The notes: generated by a model from the sequence alone, not told the origin. 64,000 bases of DNA from Methyloversatilis discipulorum (GCF_018780585.1 NZ_JADMJL010000016.1:220766-284765); one strand, 5' to 3'; numbered from the stretch's first letter, positions 43,448 to 51,240 are shown. Program-made: numbers and translations.

Positions 43448-44305
43448 GTGAATTGTATCAAGATAATTTTTCCGTCTTTGCTCGTGTCGATGTCCGTATC
43501 GGTGCACGCGGGTGACTTTCAACTGCTCCCGACGACGCCTTCCAATAACGTAGGTTTTGTCGCCGGCCAAAATTCACAGTTCGACGACCCGCTGTATCTT
43601 TCAGCGCCGCGGGGGCAGTTCGTGCGTTCGGATTCGGATCCCGAAGTTATCCTGACCATAAATTACCAGGCATTTCAACCGGAAACATTGTCTCCCATTG
43701 GGTCGGGCACGCTCACGCTGCTCGATTTCGTCTATACGCCGGACATCACGTTTGCAGGCAGCAGCACCAAGATCGGTCATCTCTACGATTTTGTTTACCG
43801 CGATTCGCGGGATAACAAACTCGTTTTTGGCACCCGCGTACTTCTTGGGGTAGAGGACGACCACCAGAAGAACGCCGAGCTGAATTTCTTGTATCGCTTT
43901 GGCTTCGAGGAAGACGGCACTGCTTTCTCTGCCGCGGCGGCATGGCTCTTCACCGTTCCGTCCGACCTGCGCATGTACAACGCAGCACAAACCGCGAGTA
44001 CTTCACTGACGGGGATCCGTCGCTATGACGCTGACACCGTGCGCATGCAGTCGGACGTCAATCGTGCCGAGGGCAATCAGACGAGCGGACTATTCCTCGT
44101 GAAGACAGATGCCGAGTACTACACGCTGGCCAACAGGGCTGTAGGCATCTTCCAAGCCGGCGAAGAAGGTCAGCCGCTGGTCGGGAACGAGTTCTATGGT
44201 TTTGTGCCGACCAACGTACCTGCCGTGCCGGAGCCCTCGACCTACGGAATGCTGCTTGGCGGTCTCGCGCTGACGGCGTGGGCGGCATGCAAGCGCAAGG
44301 CTTAA
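43448..44305 (+). CDS. PEP-CTERM protein A, coupled to the TonB receptor
   Basis: 285 residues, GTG start with AAAGGAGG (43436-43443), a very strong site. Signal peptide MNCIKIIFPSLLVSMSVSVHA. The body has YDFVYRDSRDNKLVFGTRV and RAEGNQTSGLFLVKTDAEYY, both matched in the next gene. The C-terminus is VPEPSTYGMLLGGLALTAW then KRKA, a PEP-CTERM sorting signal. No known domain is seen. The GC content is lower than average. The gene position after a TonB receptor suggests a surface ligand-capture or donor role. Confidence 0.72.
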   Translation: MNCIKIIFPSLLVSMSVSVHAGDFQLLPTTPSNNVGFVAGQNSQFDDPLYLSAPRGQFVRSDSDPEVILTINYQAFQPETLSPIGSGTLTLLDFVYTPDITFAGSSTKIGHLYDFVYRDSRDNKLVFGTRVLLGVEDDHQKNAELNFLYRFGFEEDGTAFSAAAAWLFTVPSDLRMYNAAQTASTSLTGIRRYDADTVRMQSDVNRAEGNQTSGLFLVKTDAEYYTLANRAVGIFQAGEEGQPLVGNEFYGFVPTNVPAVPEPSTYGMLLGGLALTAWAACKRKA

Positions 44306-44332
44306 TTACCCCGAAGTTCTCAGGAGATAAAA

Positions 44333-45103
44333 ATGAAAATCAAGGTTCTCGCTCTTTCCCTTATTGCTGCCTTCGCATCGAGCTCCGCTCTCGCATTCGT
44401 TGCACTGCCTGAATCCGGACAGCTTCGCATCACTGCTCAGAACGATGTGACCGAAGATCCGTTGTGGCTGGGTTTTGGTTGGAGTCCGACGTCAGAAGGC
44501 TATACGCGTGCTGCAGCCCGGGTAAGTTCGGTGTTGTACGACGGTATCGATGTCGGCAACTTCTACGACTATGTTTTCCGCAGCGACAGCGACAACACTT
44601 TGCTGTTTGCGTCGCGCTTCGAGCTCCTCGTTGGCGAAGTCGAAGTGGGCGACCTTGAGTACGAAGTCGAGATCAACGACATTTTCCGACGCGGCTTCGC
44701 CGGCTACGACGTGTCGGTCGGCTGGTATTTCCAGACGGGGTCTGACTTCGGCGTTTCGAGCGTCGCGCACTCCAACTCGCCGCGTACGCGCCCGGCGAAT
44801 CTGGCGGACGTTTTTGATGACAACGTGGTCGATTTCCGCACTGACATTTCGGTCGAGGAGGGTAATCCGACCACTGCGTGGTATGTCATCAAGACCAACG
44901 CGACTCAATTCGACTACCTCGCGAATGCCGTCAGCATTCGACAGGCGCCGAGCGTTTCGGGTGACGATCCTCCGTTGCGCAACGCGATGTTCGAAGGCTT
45001 CGCGCCGATCCCGGCCGTGCCGGAACCGTCCGAGTACGCGATGTTCCTGGCCGGTCTGGGCATGGTCGGCTTCGTTGCCCGCCGCCGCATGAACCGCATC
45101 TGA
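44333..45103 (+). CDS. PEP-CTERM protein B, paralogue of protein A
   Basis: 256 residues with signal peptide MKIKVLALSLIAAFASSSALA. It shares with protein A the stretches YDYVFRSDSDNTLLFASRF and EEGNPTTAWYVIKTNATQF in the same order and distance, so the two came from a tandem duplication. The C-terminus VPEPSEYAMFLAGLGMVGF plus RRRM is a PEP-CTERM signal. AGGAGA precedes its ATG. Exported and probably exosortase-processed. A strong terminator follows 38 bases after the stop, ending the unit. Confidence 0.75.
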   Translation: MKIKVLALSLIAAFASSSALAFVALPESGQLRITAQNDVTEDPLWLGFGWSPTSEGYTRAAARVSSVLYDGIDVGNFYDYVFRSDSDNTLLFASRFELLVGEVEVGDLEYEVEINDIFRRGFAGYDVSVGWYFQTGSDFGVSSVAHSNSPRTRPANLADVFDDNVVDFRTDISVEEGNPTTAWYVIKTNATQFDYLANAVSIRQAPSVSGDDPPLRNAMFEGFAPIPAVPEPSEYAMFLAGLGMVGFVARRRMNRI

Positions 45104-45141
45104 GTTTCACGCCTCGACCCGGGCAACCGGGCGTTTCTTTG

Positions 45142-45168
45142 AGCCAGGCCTCGTGCCTGGCTTTTTTT
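45142..45168 (+). terminator. Terminator of the receptor/PEP-CTERM unit
   Basis: AGCCAGGC (45142-45149), five-base loop, GCCTGGCT (45155-45162), then seven T. It ends exactly at the stop codon of the convergent Old Yellow Enzyme gene. Confidence 0.88.
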
Positions 45169-46262
45169 CATCCGAACAGCCTGGCGACCTCACGCGGTGC
45201 GCAGCGCAGATACTGTGGCGCTACCTTGATCTGCGCGCCGAGCTTGGCTGCGGCATGCCAGGGCCAGCGCGGGTCGTACAGCATCGCGCGGGCGACGCCG
45301 ATCAGGTCGGCCTGGCCGGCGGCGAGTATGGCTTCGGCGTGCTCCGGCTCGGTGATCAGGCCGACCGCGATGGTCGGCAGTCCTGTTTCGGCGCGGATGC
45401 GTTCGGCGAAGGCGACCTGATAGCCCGGCGTGAGCGGAATCTGCTGCGCGGTCGATACGCCGCCGCTCGATACGTGGATGAAGCTCGCGCCGCGCGCCTT
45501 GAGCGCCTGCGCGAGGACCACGCTCTGTTCGATGTCCCAGCCGCCGTCCACCCAGTCGCTGGCGGAAATGCGCATGCCGACCGGCCGGTCGTGAGGGAAG
45601 GCTTCGCGCACCGCGTCGAACACCTCGAGCGGAAAGCGCAGCCGGTTCTCGAGCGTGCCGCCGTAGGCGTCATCACGTGCATTGGCCAGCGGCGACAGGA
45701 ACTGGTGCAGCAGATAGCCGTGTGCGCCGTGCACCTCGATGGCGTCCAGTTCGAGCCGCGCCGCGCGCTTTGCCGCGTCGGCGAAGGCGGTGCGCACCCG
45801 GCGCAGGCCGTCGGCGTCGAGTGAATGTGGCGGGTTCTCGTGCGCGGCGTGCGGGATCGAGGAGGGCGCCACGGTCTGCCAGCCGCCGGCGGTCGGCGCG
45901 ATCTGTGCGCCACCCTCCCAAGGTCGTGCCACCGAAGCCTTGCGGCCGGCATGGCCGAGCTGGATCGCGATCGGCATGCTGGAGTGGGCACGCACACCGT
46001 CGAGCACGCGACGCAGTGCGGCTTCGTTGTCATCGTTCCACAGGCCGAGGTCGGCGGCAGAAATCCGACCGTCGGCTTCGACCGCAGTCGCCTCGATCAC
46101 GAACAGGCCGGCGCCCGACAGCGCCATTTGGCCGATGTGCATCAGGTGCCAGTCGGTCGCGTTGCCGTCGCTGGCCGAGTACTGGCACATCGGCGCGATG
46201 ACGATGCGGTTGGACAGCCTGAGGCCGCCGAGGTCGTAGGGCTGGAAGAGCGGGCTGGACAT
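45168..46262 (-). CDS. NADH:flavin oxidoreductase, Old Yellow Enzyme family (YqjM/NamA-like)
   Basis: 364 residues, no signal. FMN site residues are in NRIVIAPMCQYSA (with the YqjM-type Cys), IQLGHAGRKAS, IEVHGAHGYLLHQFLSP (His pair for substrate) and GLITEPEHAEAILAAGQADLIGVARAML. It should reduce activated C=C bonds of alpha,beta-unsaturated carbonyls or nitro compounds with NAD(P)H. It lies downstream of the DUF1348 gene on the same strand, behind a TetR regulator with paired operators, the usual arrangement for electrophile-stress response. Confidence 0.88.
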   Translation of the reverse strand: MSSPLFQPYDLGGLRLSNRIVIAPMCQYSASDGNATDWHLMHIGQMALSGAGLFVIEATAVEADGRISAADLGLWNDDNEAALRRVLDGVRAHSSMPIAIQLGHAGRKASVARPWEGGAQIAPTAGGWQTVAPSSIPHAAHENPPHSLDADGLRRVRTAFADAAKRAARLELDAIEVHGAHGYLLHQFLSPLANARDDAYGGTLENRLRFPLEVFDAVREAFPHDRPVGMRISASDWVDGGWDIEQSVVLAQALKARGASFIHVSSGGVSTAQQIPLTPGYQVAFAERIRAETGLPTIAVGLITEPEHAEAILAAGQADLIGVARAMLYDPRWPWHAAAKLGAQIKVAPQYLRCAPREVARLFG

Positions 46263-46371
46263 GAATGGGATCTCGCGGTCGTTGAAGGGCGGGCGGCGCG
46301 GCCGCAGCGCCCTGCAATCTACCGCCGACCGCCGGCCCGCGTCGACTTTCGCGACACCGGCGGCTGCATCG

Positions 46372-46845
46372 TCAGAGCCCCAGTTCGGACAGGCCGGGAT
46401 GATCGTCGGGACGCCGTCCCTGCGGCCAGCGGAACAGGCGTTCCGACTCGCTGATCGCCAGGTCGTTGATGCTGGCGTGGCGGTGCGCCATCAGGCCCTT
46501 GTCGTCGAATTCCCAGTTCTCGTTGCCGTAGGAGCGGAACCAGTTGCCGGCGTCGTCCTGCCATTCGTAGGCGAAGCGCACGGCGATGCGGTTGCCGGCG
46601 GTGCACCACAGTTCCTTGATCAGCCGGTACTCGCGCTCCTTCGCCCACTTGCGGGTCAGGAAGTCGACGATCTCGGCGCGGCCGCGCAGGAACTCCGAGC
46701 GGTTGCGCCAGCGGCTGTCGGCGGTGTAGGCGAGCGATACGCGTTGCGGGTCGCGGCTGTTCCAGCCGTCTTCGGCGGCGCGCACCTTCTGCGCAGCGGT
46801 TTCGGACGTGAAGGGCGGCAGGGGCGGGCGGGGGGCGTCGGTCAT
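46372..46845 (-). CDS. DUF1348 (NTF2/SnoaL-like) protein
   Basis: 157 residues. DUF1348 is recognisable by [34 protein letters not shown] and [24 protein letters not shown]. The fold is a small alpha/beta barrel cone; function unknown, possibly handling small electrophiles. It is the first gene behind the operators and shares a strand with the Old Yellow Enzyme gene 109 bases further on. Confidence 0.85.
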   Translation of the reverse strand: MTDAPRPPLPPFTSETAAQKVRAAEDGWNSRDPQRVSLAYTADSRWRNRSEFLRGRAEIVDFLTRKWAKEREYRLIKELWCTAGNRIAVRFAYEWQDDAGNWFRSYGNENWEFDDKGLMAHRHASINDLAISESERLFRWPQGRRPDDHPGLSELGL

Positions 46846-46870
46846 GGCAAAGGCTCCGGGGGTTGAAAAG

Positions 46871-46911
46871 AGACAGGTCTGTCTACATACTTGAACAAGA
46901 CAGGTCTGTCT
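46871..46911. promoter_or_regulatory. Two TetR-type operators between divergent genes
   Basis: AGACAG-GT-CTGTCT occurs twice (46871-46884 and 46898-46911), 27 bp apart centre to centre. They fill the 80-bp gap between the DUF1348 and tetR starts and should be bound by the adjacent TetR protein. Confidence 0.85.
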
Positions 46912-46925
46912 GTCAACATGAATGG

Positions 46926-47528
46926 ATGTTCACATCTCTCGACGATCTCGCCGGACCCGGTCCGCTGCCCGAACAGGATGCGCGGACCCGCGTACTCGAA
47001 TGCGCCTACCGGCTGTTCTACCGCCACGGCCTGCGCGCCACCGGCATCGACCGCATCATTGCCGAGTCGGGTGTCGCCAAGGCGTCGTTCTACCGCCACT
47101 TTCCGACCAAGCAGGCGCTGGTCGAGGCCTATCTGGACCTGCGCCACGCGCGCTGGATGGGCTGGCTGGAAAGCCGGCTTGCTGCTGCGCCGGATGCCCG
47201 CGCCTGGTTGGCTGCGCTGCCCGATGCGCTGGACGACTGGTTCCGCGCGCCCGGCTTTCGCGGCTGCGCCTTCATCAATGGTCACGCCGAAGCCGGCACG
47301 GACGCGCCGCCGATGACGGTGACGCACAAGCGGGAACTGGCGGCGCGGATCGAAGCGGCCTGTCGCGAGGCGGGTTTCGTTCGACCGGACGAGGTTGCCG
47401 CCGATCTGCTGCTGCTCATCGAGGGCGCCATCGTGCGCGCGCAGATGGAAGGTGCGGACGCGGCCCGCGCGCCGCTGGCACGGGTGTTTGCGCGGGTGCT
47501 CGCCGGGGCGGAGCGCGCATGCGTCTGA
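46926..47528 (+). CDS. TetR family regulator
   Basis: 200 residues from ATG 46926; upstream in-frame starts fall in the operators. The HTH is at about 18-63 ([30 protein letters not shown] then [19 protein letters not shown], described here in parts). The C-terminal ligand domain is alpha-helical and family-typical of regulators next to flavin reductases and DUF1348 genes. It should repress itself and the divergent pair until an electrophile binds. The ribosome site is weak. Confidence 0.88.
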   Translation: MFTSLDDLAGPGPLPEQDARTRVLECAYRLFYRHGLRATGIDRIIAESGVAKASFYRHFPTKQALVEAYLDLRHARWMGWLESRLAAAPDARAWLAALPDALDDWFRAPGFRGCAFINGHAEAGTDAPPMTVTHKRELAARIEAACREAGFVRPDEVAADLLLLIEGAIVRAQMEGADAARAPLARVFARVLAGAERACV

Positions 47529-47562
47529 CACCTGATTCGTGGCCGGAGTCAGGGCCGGGGTT

Positions 47563-47773
47563 CTGTGGGAGGGGTCTTGACGCCGACAGCAGCCCGCATC
47601 GAAGCCCGAGGACTGCAGCGGCCGTGTCGCGGCCAAGGCCACCCCCACAGGGATCGCGCCTGACTCGTGACTGGAACCAGGGCCGGGGTTCTGTGGGAGG
47701 GGTCTTGACCCCGACAGCAGCCCGCATCGAAGTCCGCAAAGGCCCTGTCGCTGCCAAGGCCGCTCTCACAGGG
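47563..47773. repeat. REP-like palindromic repeat, two tandem copies (R1, R2)
   Basis: R1 (47563-47652) and R2 (47691-47773) begin CTGTGGGAGGGGTCTTGAC and end in CCACAGGG-type complements, so each is a long imperfect hairpin. The 128-bp period includes the flank (AGGGCCGGGGTT), so the whole unit was duplicated. They fill the 286-bp gap between tetR and the convergent gene and recur at 49771-50053. Confidence 0.8.
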
Positions 47774-47814
47774 AGAGGTGGTGTGCGCGGTAAGTACAGC
47801 GACGGGGCTTGTCG

Positions 47815-48591
47815 TCAGCGGCGGGCGTTACCGCTGCGCCACCACGCCTGCATCGTTCGGCCGGTCGGCTCGATGGTTTCGCCGGCAGGGTTCAGTGGCC
47901 AGTGCCAGCGGGGACCGGCAGCCCAGCCGTCGGCGACGAGGCGCTCCGGCAGACCCGGCAGCAGCACTTCGTCCGGCGCATTCGCTCGGGTCTGCGCGTA
48001 CTCGATGATCAGGCAGGCGTGCCGCACGCGGCCGAGTGCATCGATGTGCGCCTGCGGTATCGCCGCGCCGTAGCGCTCGACGGCCGACTCGGCCTCGCCG
48101 CGCTCCAGAAGCGTCGCGCACGGCAGCAGCGGCAGTTGCGACAGCAGGTTCACCGAGGCGCACCAGGCGTCGGCCGGCATCGCGGGTGCGGCGCGCAGCG
48201 GATCGCGCGACAGGTCCTCCAGCACGCCGCTCACGTCCTGCCGTACACAGCGCACCCGCCCTGAGTACTTGCGAACGGCAGCACGCGCAGCCGGGCCGAA
48301 GCACACGTCTACGAGGTCTACGGTTTCGAACAGGTCGAGCAGTTCGCGCAGTGGCACGTCCTGCAGCAGACCTGCGCCCATGATCCACGCGCGCCGCGGT
48401 GCATCCGGTGCTGCGGCGGAAAGGCGGGCGGCGGCGAGCAAGGCGGCGCGCGTCTGCGCGATGTGGTCTGCCCAGTGCGTGCGCAGCCGGCGGTGGCGCA
48501 CGGCGAGCGCGGCCGCCTCGCGGCGCAGACCAAGGCGCTGCGCCGCCGGCAGACAGTCTAGGCGTGCCCAGGCAATCAGTTCCTCGATCAT
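47815..48591 (-). CDS. Hypothetical protein, coupled to mtfA
   Basis: 258 residues, no signal peptide or clear membrane helix. It starts MIEELIAWARLDCLP, with an Arg/Ala-rich helical first third, then WIMGAGLLQDVPLRELL and VDLVDVCFGPAAR, which look like a weak SAM-binding (Rossmann-like) fold, and a cysteine-containing NLLSQLPLL segment. I cannot assign a family. It overlaps the mtfA stop by four bases, so the two are translated together. High Arg content and lack of motifs leave the function open. Confidence 0.6.
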   Translation of the reverse strand: MIEELIAWARLDCLPAAQRLGLRREAAALAVRHRRLRTHWADHIAQTRAALLAAARLSAAAPDAPRRAWIMGAGLLQDVPLRELLDLFETVDLVDVCFGPAARAAVRKYSGRVRCVRQDVSGVLEDLSRDPLRAAPAMPADAWCASVNLLSQLPLLPCATLLERGEAESAVERYGAAIPQAHIDALGRVRHACLIIEYAQTRANAPDEVLLPGLPERLVADGWAAGPRWHWPLNPAGETIEPTGRTMQAWWRSGNARR

Positions 48592-49373
48592 GCGGCGTCC
48601 GGCGGGAACAGCGCGCGGGCGCGTGGTGCCGGGTCGAGCCGATAGAAGCGGGCCAACTGCTCGTACAGATCCGGCCAGGCCTGCTGTATCAGGTCAGGGA
48701 TTTCGAAGAAGCACTCCGACATGACGGCGAAGAACTCGGCCGGGCTTTCCGCGGCGTATTCGTCGATGCCGGTGTCCACGCCGGCGTCGACGTCGGCACA
48801 GAAGCGCTCGTAGGCGGTCGACCACACGGCCGCCCAGCGCTGCACGCTCATGCCGGCATGCAGCGGCGGCAGACCGTCAGGCTCGCCGTTGCGCATGTCC
48901 AGCTTGTGCGCGAACTCGTGGATGACCACATTGATGCCGTCGGCCGCCAGCGATTCCGGCTGCCAGGACAGCAGTACCGGGCCGCCTTCCCACGCCTCGC
49001 CGACCAGCGTGTCCTCGTATTCGTGCACGACGCCGGCGTCGTCGGTGACCCGGCGCGGCACGACGAAGTCGCCCGGGTAGACCACCACGCCGACCCAGTC
49101 GTCGTACCAGTCCAGCCCCAGGTTGAGCACCGGCACGCAGGCCTGCAGCGCGATCTCGAGCAGCATGTCGTCGGTCAGCACGGTGTCGTGGGCGCCGTGG
49201 AATTCCTTGCTCGCGATGAACTGCCGCGCCAGTTCACGCAGGCGCGGCCGGTCGGCGGGGTCGAGGAAATCGAGCCAGGGCAGGCGGGCCTCGATGCGGG
49301 CCCACTGTTCGTCGGGTACGTCGGGCAGTTCGGGTTCGACGGCGGAAACGAGTCGGCGCAGCCAGTGCAACAT
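48588..49373 (-). CDS. mtfA: MtfA-type zinc peptidase (Mlc titration factor A family)
   Basis: 261 residues. The zinc motif is VVIHEFAHKLDMRNG (about 150-164) with the third ligand Glu downstream in the ESPAEFFAVMSECFFE stretch. Family text also includes LSWQPESLAADG and YPGDFVVPR. In E. coli MtfA binds and inactivates the glucose repressor Mlc and has aminopeptidase activity. No Mlc or glucose PTS gene is in this window, so its partner here is unknown. It is the first gene of a two-gene unit with the hypothetical gene downstream. Confidence 0.88.
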   Translation of the reverse strand: MLHWLRRLVSAVEPELPDVPDEQWARIEARLPWLDFLDPADRPRLRELARQFIASKEFHGAHDTVLTDDMLLEIALQACVPVLNLGLDWYDDWVGVVVYPGDFVVPRRVTDDAGVVHEYEDTLVGEAWEGGPVLLSWQPESLAADGINVVIHEFAHKLDMRNGEPDGLPPLHAGMSVQRWAAVWSTAYERFCADVDAGVDTGIDEYAAESPAEFFAVMSECFFEIPDLIQQAWPDLYEQLARFYRLDPAPRARALFPPDAA

Positions 49374-49390
49374 CCGGAAGTAATCCTCTC

Positions 49391-49419
49391 TTGCGCGGGG
49401 TGGGGGCAGCGCCTATTGT
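49391..49419 (+). promoter_or_regulatory. Candidate sigma-70 promoter for the 42-residue gene
   Basis: TTGCGC (49391-49396), 17-bp spacer, TATTGT (49414-49419), 36 bases before the start codon. Confidence 0.4.
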
Positions 49420-49437
49420 GAAGGCTCTGCAACCACG

Positions 49438-49451
49438 AAAGGAGGTGATCC
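49438..49451 (+). promoter_or_regulatory. Extended Shine-Dalgarno, 14-base match to the 16S tail
   Basis: AAAGGAGGTGATCC is complementary to the whole 3' tail of proteobacterial 16S rRNA (GGATCACCTCCTTT). GGAGG is nine bases from the ATG at 49455. Typical sites in this window match five to eight bases. Confidence 0.85.
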
Positions 49452-49454
49452 GTG

Positions 49455-49583
49455 ATGAAACGTCTCGCGATCCTGCTGGGGCTGGCGATGTTTGCGTCGT
49501 CCAGTGCCGTTCTTGCATGCCCGGGCGAAAAGCACGGCGACGCCAAACCCCAGAGCTCCCAGCCGGAGAAGCCAAAGACCTGA
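49455..49583 (+). CDS. 42-residue exported peptide
   Basis: MKRLAILLGLAMFASSSAVLA is a complete signal peptide, followed by CPGEKHGDAKPQSSQPEKPKT. The Cys directly after the cleavage point makes a lipoprotein possible, though V-L-A-C is not the standard lipobox. The mature part is only about 21 residues, Lys/Pro/Ser-rich and charged. The gene is bounded by a promoter-like site, an extreme ribosome site and a strong terminator, so it is likely real and well translated. GTG at 49452 is an alternative start. No family is recognised. Confidence 0.7.
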   Translation: MKRLAILLGLAMFASSSAVLACPGEKHGDAKPQSSQPEKPKT

Positions 49584-49616
49584 TTCCGCGCAACTGTCGT
49601 GAGACAGGTGTGCGAG

Positions 49617-49645
49617 GGGCGACCGCGAAAGCGGTCGCCCTTTTT
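49617..49645 (+). terminator. Terminator of the 42-residue gene
   Basis: GGGCGACCGC (49617-49626), GAAA tetraloop, GCGGTCGCCC (49631-49640), TTTTT. Perfect 10-bp stem with a stable loop. Confidence 0.92.
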
Positions 49646-49770
49646 CGTTGACCTGGTGCGTCGGGAGCTCGCCGTGCGGAGGGGGGGAGTGAATGGCGTG
49701 GGGGCGTCCCTGGCAATCACCGGGCTCCGACTGCGCGGTGTATCGAATATCTTAGGTCCGCTGCGGTTGC

Positions 49771-50053
49771 ATCGCGGCCAAGGCCGCTCCCACAGGAATT
49801 GCGCCCAATCGGTGATCGGAGCGGGCGTTCTGTGGGAGGGGTCTTCCGACCCCGACAGCGGCTTGTATCGAAGCCGACGGCCCGCAACCGCCGCGTCGCG
49901 GTCAGAAGACCGCTCCCACAGGGGAATGCGCCAGACCCGCGGCCCGAGCCCGGGTGGGTCCTCTGTGGGAGGGGTCTTCCGACCCCGACAGCGGCCTGTA
50001 TCGAAGCCGGTGGCCTGCAACCGCCGCGTCGCGGTCAGAACACCGCTCCCACA
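49771..50053. repeat. REP-like palindromic repeats R3, R4 and a right-half fragment
   Basis: R3 (49830-49923) and R4 (49963-50053) begin CTGTGGGAGGGGTCTTCCGA and end in GACCGCTCCCACAG or a close variant. They are arranged in tandem with a 133-bp period. A right-half copy (49771-49796, CGCGGCCAAGGCCGCTCCC) lies before them. They fill most of the 495-bp gap between the peptide gene terminator and eutR; nothing else is seen there. Confidence 0.8.
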
Positions 50054-50078
50054 ACGACGGCGCTCACTGCCGCCCGCT

Positions 50079-51098
50079 TCAGAAAGTCCCGTTCAGCGCC
50101 CGCCGCAGCGTACTGGACGGCAGTTCGCCGAACAGTTCGCGGTAGTCGTGCGAGAAGTGGCCGAGGTGCCAGAAGCCCCATTGCATCGCGATGTCGTGCA
50201 CGCTGCGCGCCGGGTCGCTGCCGTGCTGCAGCGCGCGCCGCACGGCGTTCAGCCGCACGCGTTTCAGGTAATCCTTCGGCGCCATGCCGAGCACGCTGTT
50301 GAAGTGGTTCTGCAGCGCGCGGCGCGTGACGTGCAGGCGTTCGCACAGTTCGTCTACGCCGTCGACCGAGCTTTCCGGCTTCAGCGCGATGCGCCGCGCC
50401 TGCATCACGATGTCGAAGCGGCGCTGTTCGAGTGCTGTGCGCGATGGCGGCGCCGGGTCGTCGCCGAGGCTGTCGAGCAGCAGATCGACCAGATCGGCGC
50501 ACAGATCGCCGGACGGGGTGGTGGCACCGACCGGTTCCAGCAGGCCTTCGATCAGGAAACACAGTTCGCTGTGCCGCGATGGACTGAGCGCGCGGCTGGC
50601 GACCGAGCCGTGCAGCAGCAGCTGTTCGAGCTTGTGTCCGTGGCGGCCGGTCAGGCGCGAGGCGAGCCAGCCTTCGTCGGCGACGATGCCGTAGATGCCG
50701 AAGTCGCGCGGCGTGCGCAGCGTGAAGCCGCTGCTGGCGCGCGCCATCATCAGATGCACCCCATCGCTGTGCGGCCGGCCGCAGAAGCGCACTTCACCGG
50801 TGCGCGACAGATCGGGCAGGCCCATCCACACCGAGCCCGACCACGGGCCGCACTGCTGGCTGGTTTCCTGTTCGGTGTATTCGTGGAACACCTGCAAGCG
50901 CGGGCCGTTCTCGACCAGCATTTCGCGGATGCAGCCGCTGAACACGCCACCCGACAACTGCTCGTATTCCTGATGCCAGCGCGAAATATTGTCCGCGTGC
51001 TCCGCGACGTCGTCGCTGCGGCACACGCGGATTCCGTCCTTCGGGGCGCTTCTGGTGGCGTCCTCCGCGGTCGGGGCTGGCGCGATGTCATGTCCCAT
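50079..51098 (-). CDS. eutR: AraC family regulator of ethanolamine utilisation
   Basis: 339 residues. The C-terminal AraC domain (about 235-335) holds both helix-turn-helix units: CERLHVTRRALQNHFNSVLG and IAMQWGFWHLGHFSHDYRELFGE. The N-terminal 220 residues are the sensing part. Position beside eat-eutBC argues for EutR, which in enteric bacteria needs ethanolamine plus adenosylcobalamin. GGAGGAGAGG precedes the ATG. A sigma-54-like promoter 50-75 bases upstream is unusual for an AraC-type gene. Two direct repeats in the divergent gap are its likely sites. Confidence 0.82.
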   Translation of the reverse strand: MGHDIAPAPTAEDATRSAPKDGIRVCRSDDVAEHADNISRWHQEYEQLSGGVFSGCIREMLVENGPRLQVFHEYTEQETSQQCGPWSGSVWMGLPDLSRTGEVRFCGRPHSDGVHLMMARASSGFTLRTPRDFGIYGIVADEGWLASRLTGRHGHKLEQLLLHGSVASRALSPSRHSELCFLIEGLLEPVGATTPSGDLCADLVDLLLDSLGDDPAPPSRTALEQRRFDIVMQARRIALKPESSVDGVDELCERLHVTRRALQNHFNSVLGMAPKDYLKRVRLNAVRRALQHGSDPARSVHDIAMQWGFWHLGHFSHDYRELFGELPSSTLRRALNGTF

Positions 51099-51157
51099 GT
51101 TCTGCCTCTCCTCCTGTCGCTCGCGCGAACAGGAATGTACCGTGATTGCAGGGACTT

Positions 51158-51174
51158 AGCATTCCCCGTGCCAA
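51158..51174 (-). promoter_or_regulatory. Sigma-54 promoter for eutR
   Basis: On the minus strand, TTGGCACG-GGGA-ATGCT with GG at 51172-51171 and GC at 51160-51159, exactly ten bases apart. The predicted start is near 51147, 49 bases before the eutR ATG. Confidence 0.6.
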
Positions 51175-51187
51175 CTGCCGCAAACAG

Positions 51188-51240
51188 CTTTTCCGATTCG
51201 GGATAGTGCACTGCCGCGACTTTTCCGATTCCGGATAGTG
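51188..51240 (+). promoter_or_regulatory. Direct repeat pair, candidate EutR binding site
   Basis: CTTTTCCGATTCGGGATAGT at 51188 and CTTTTCCGATTCCGGATAGT at 51220, each followed by G; one mismatch in 21 bases, period 32 bp (three helical turns). AraC-type regulators bind such direct repeats. It is about 70 bp upstream of the eat ATG. Confidence 0.7.

Noticed and set aside
47478-47495. TGGCACGGGTGTTTGC as a sigma-54 promoter
   Set aside because: GG to GC spacing is eleven bases, not ten, and it lies inside the tetR coding region.
47563-50053. Repeats considered as a CRISPR array
   Set aside because: Units are about 90 bp imperfect palindromes in pairs with similar flanks; there are no unique spacers of constant length and no cas genes.
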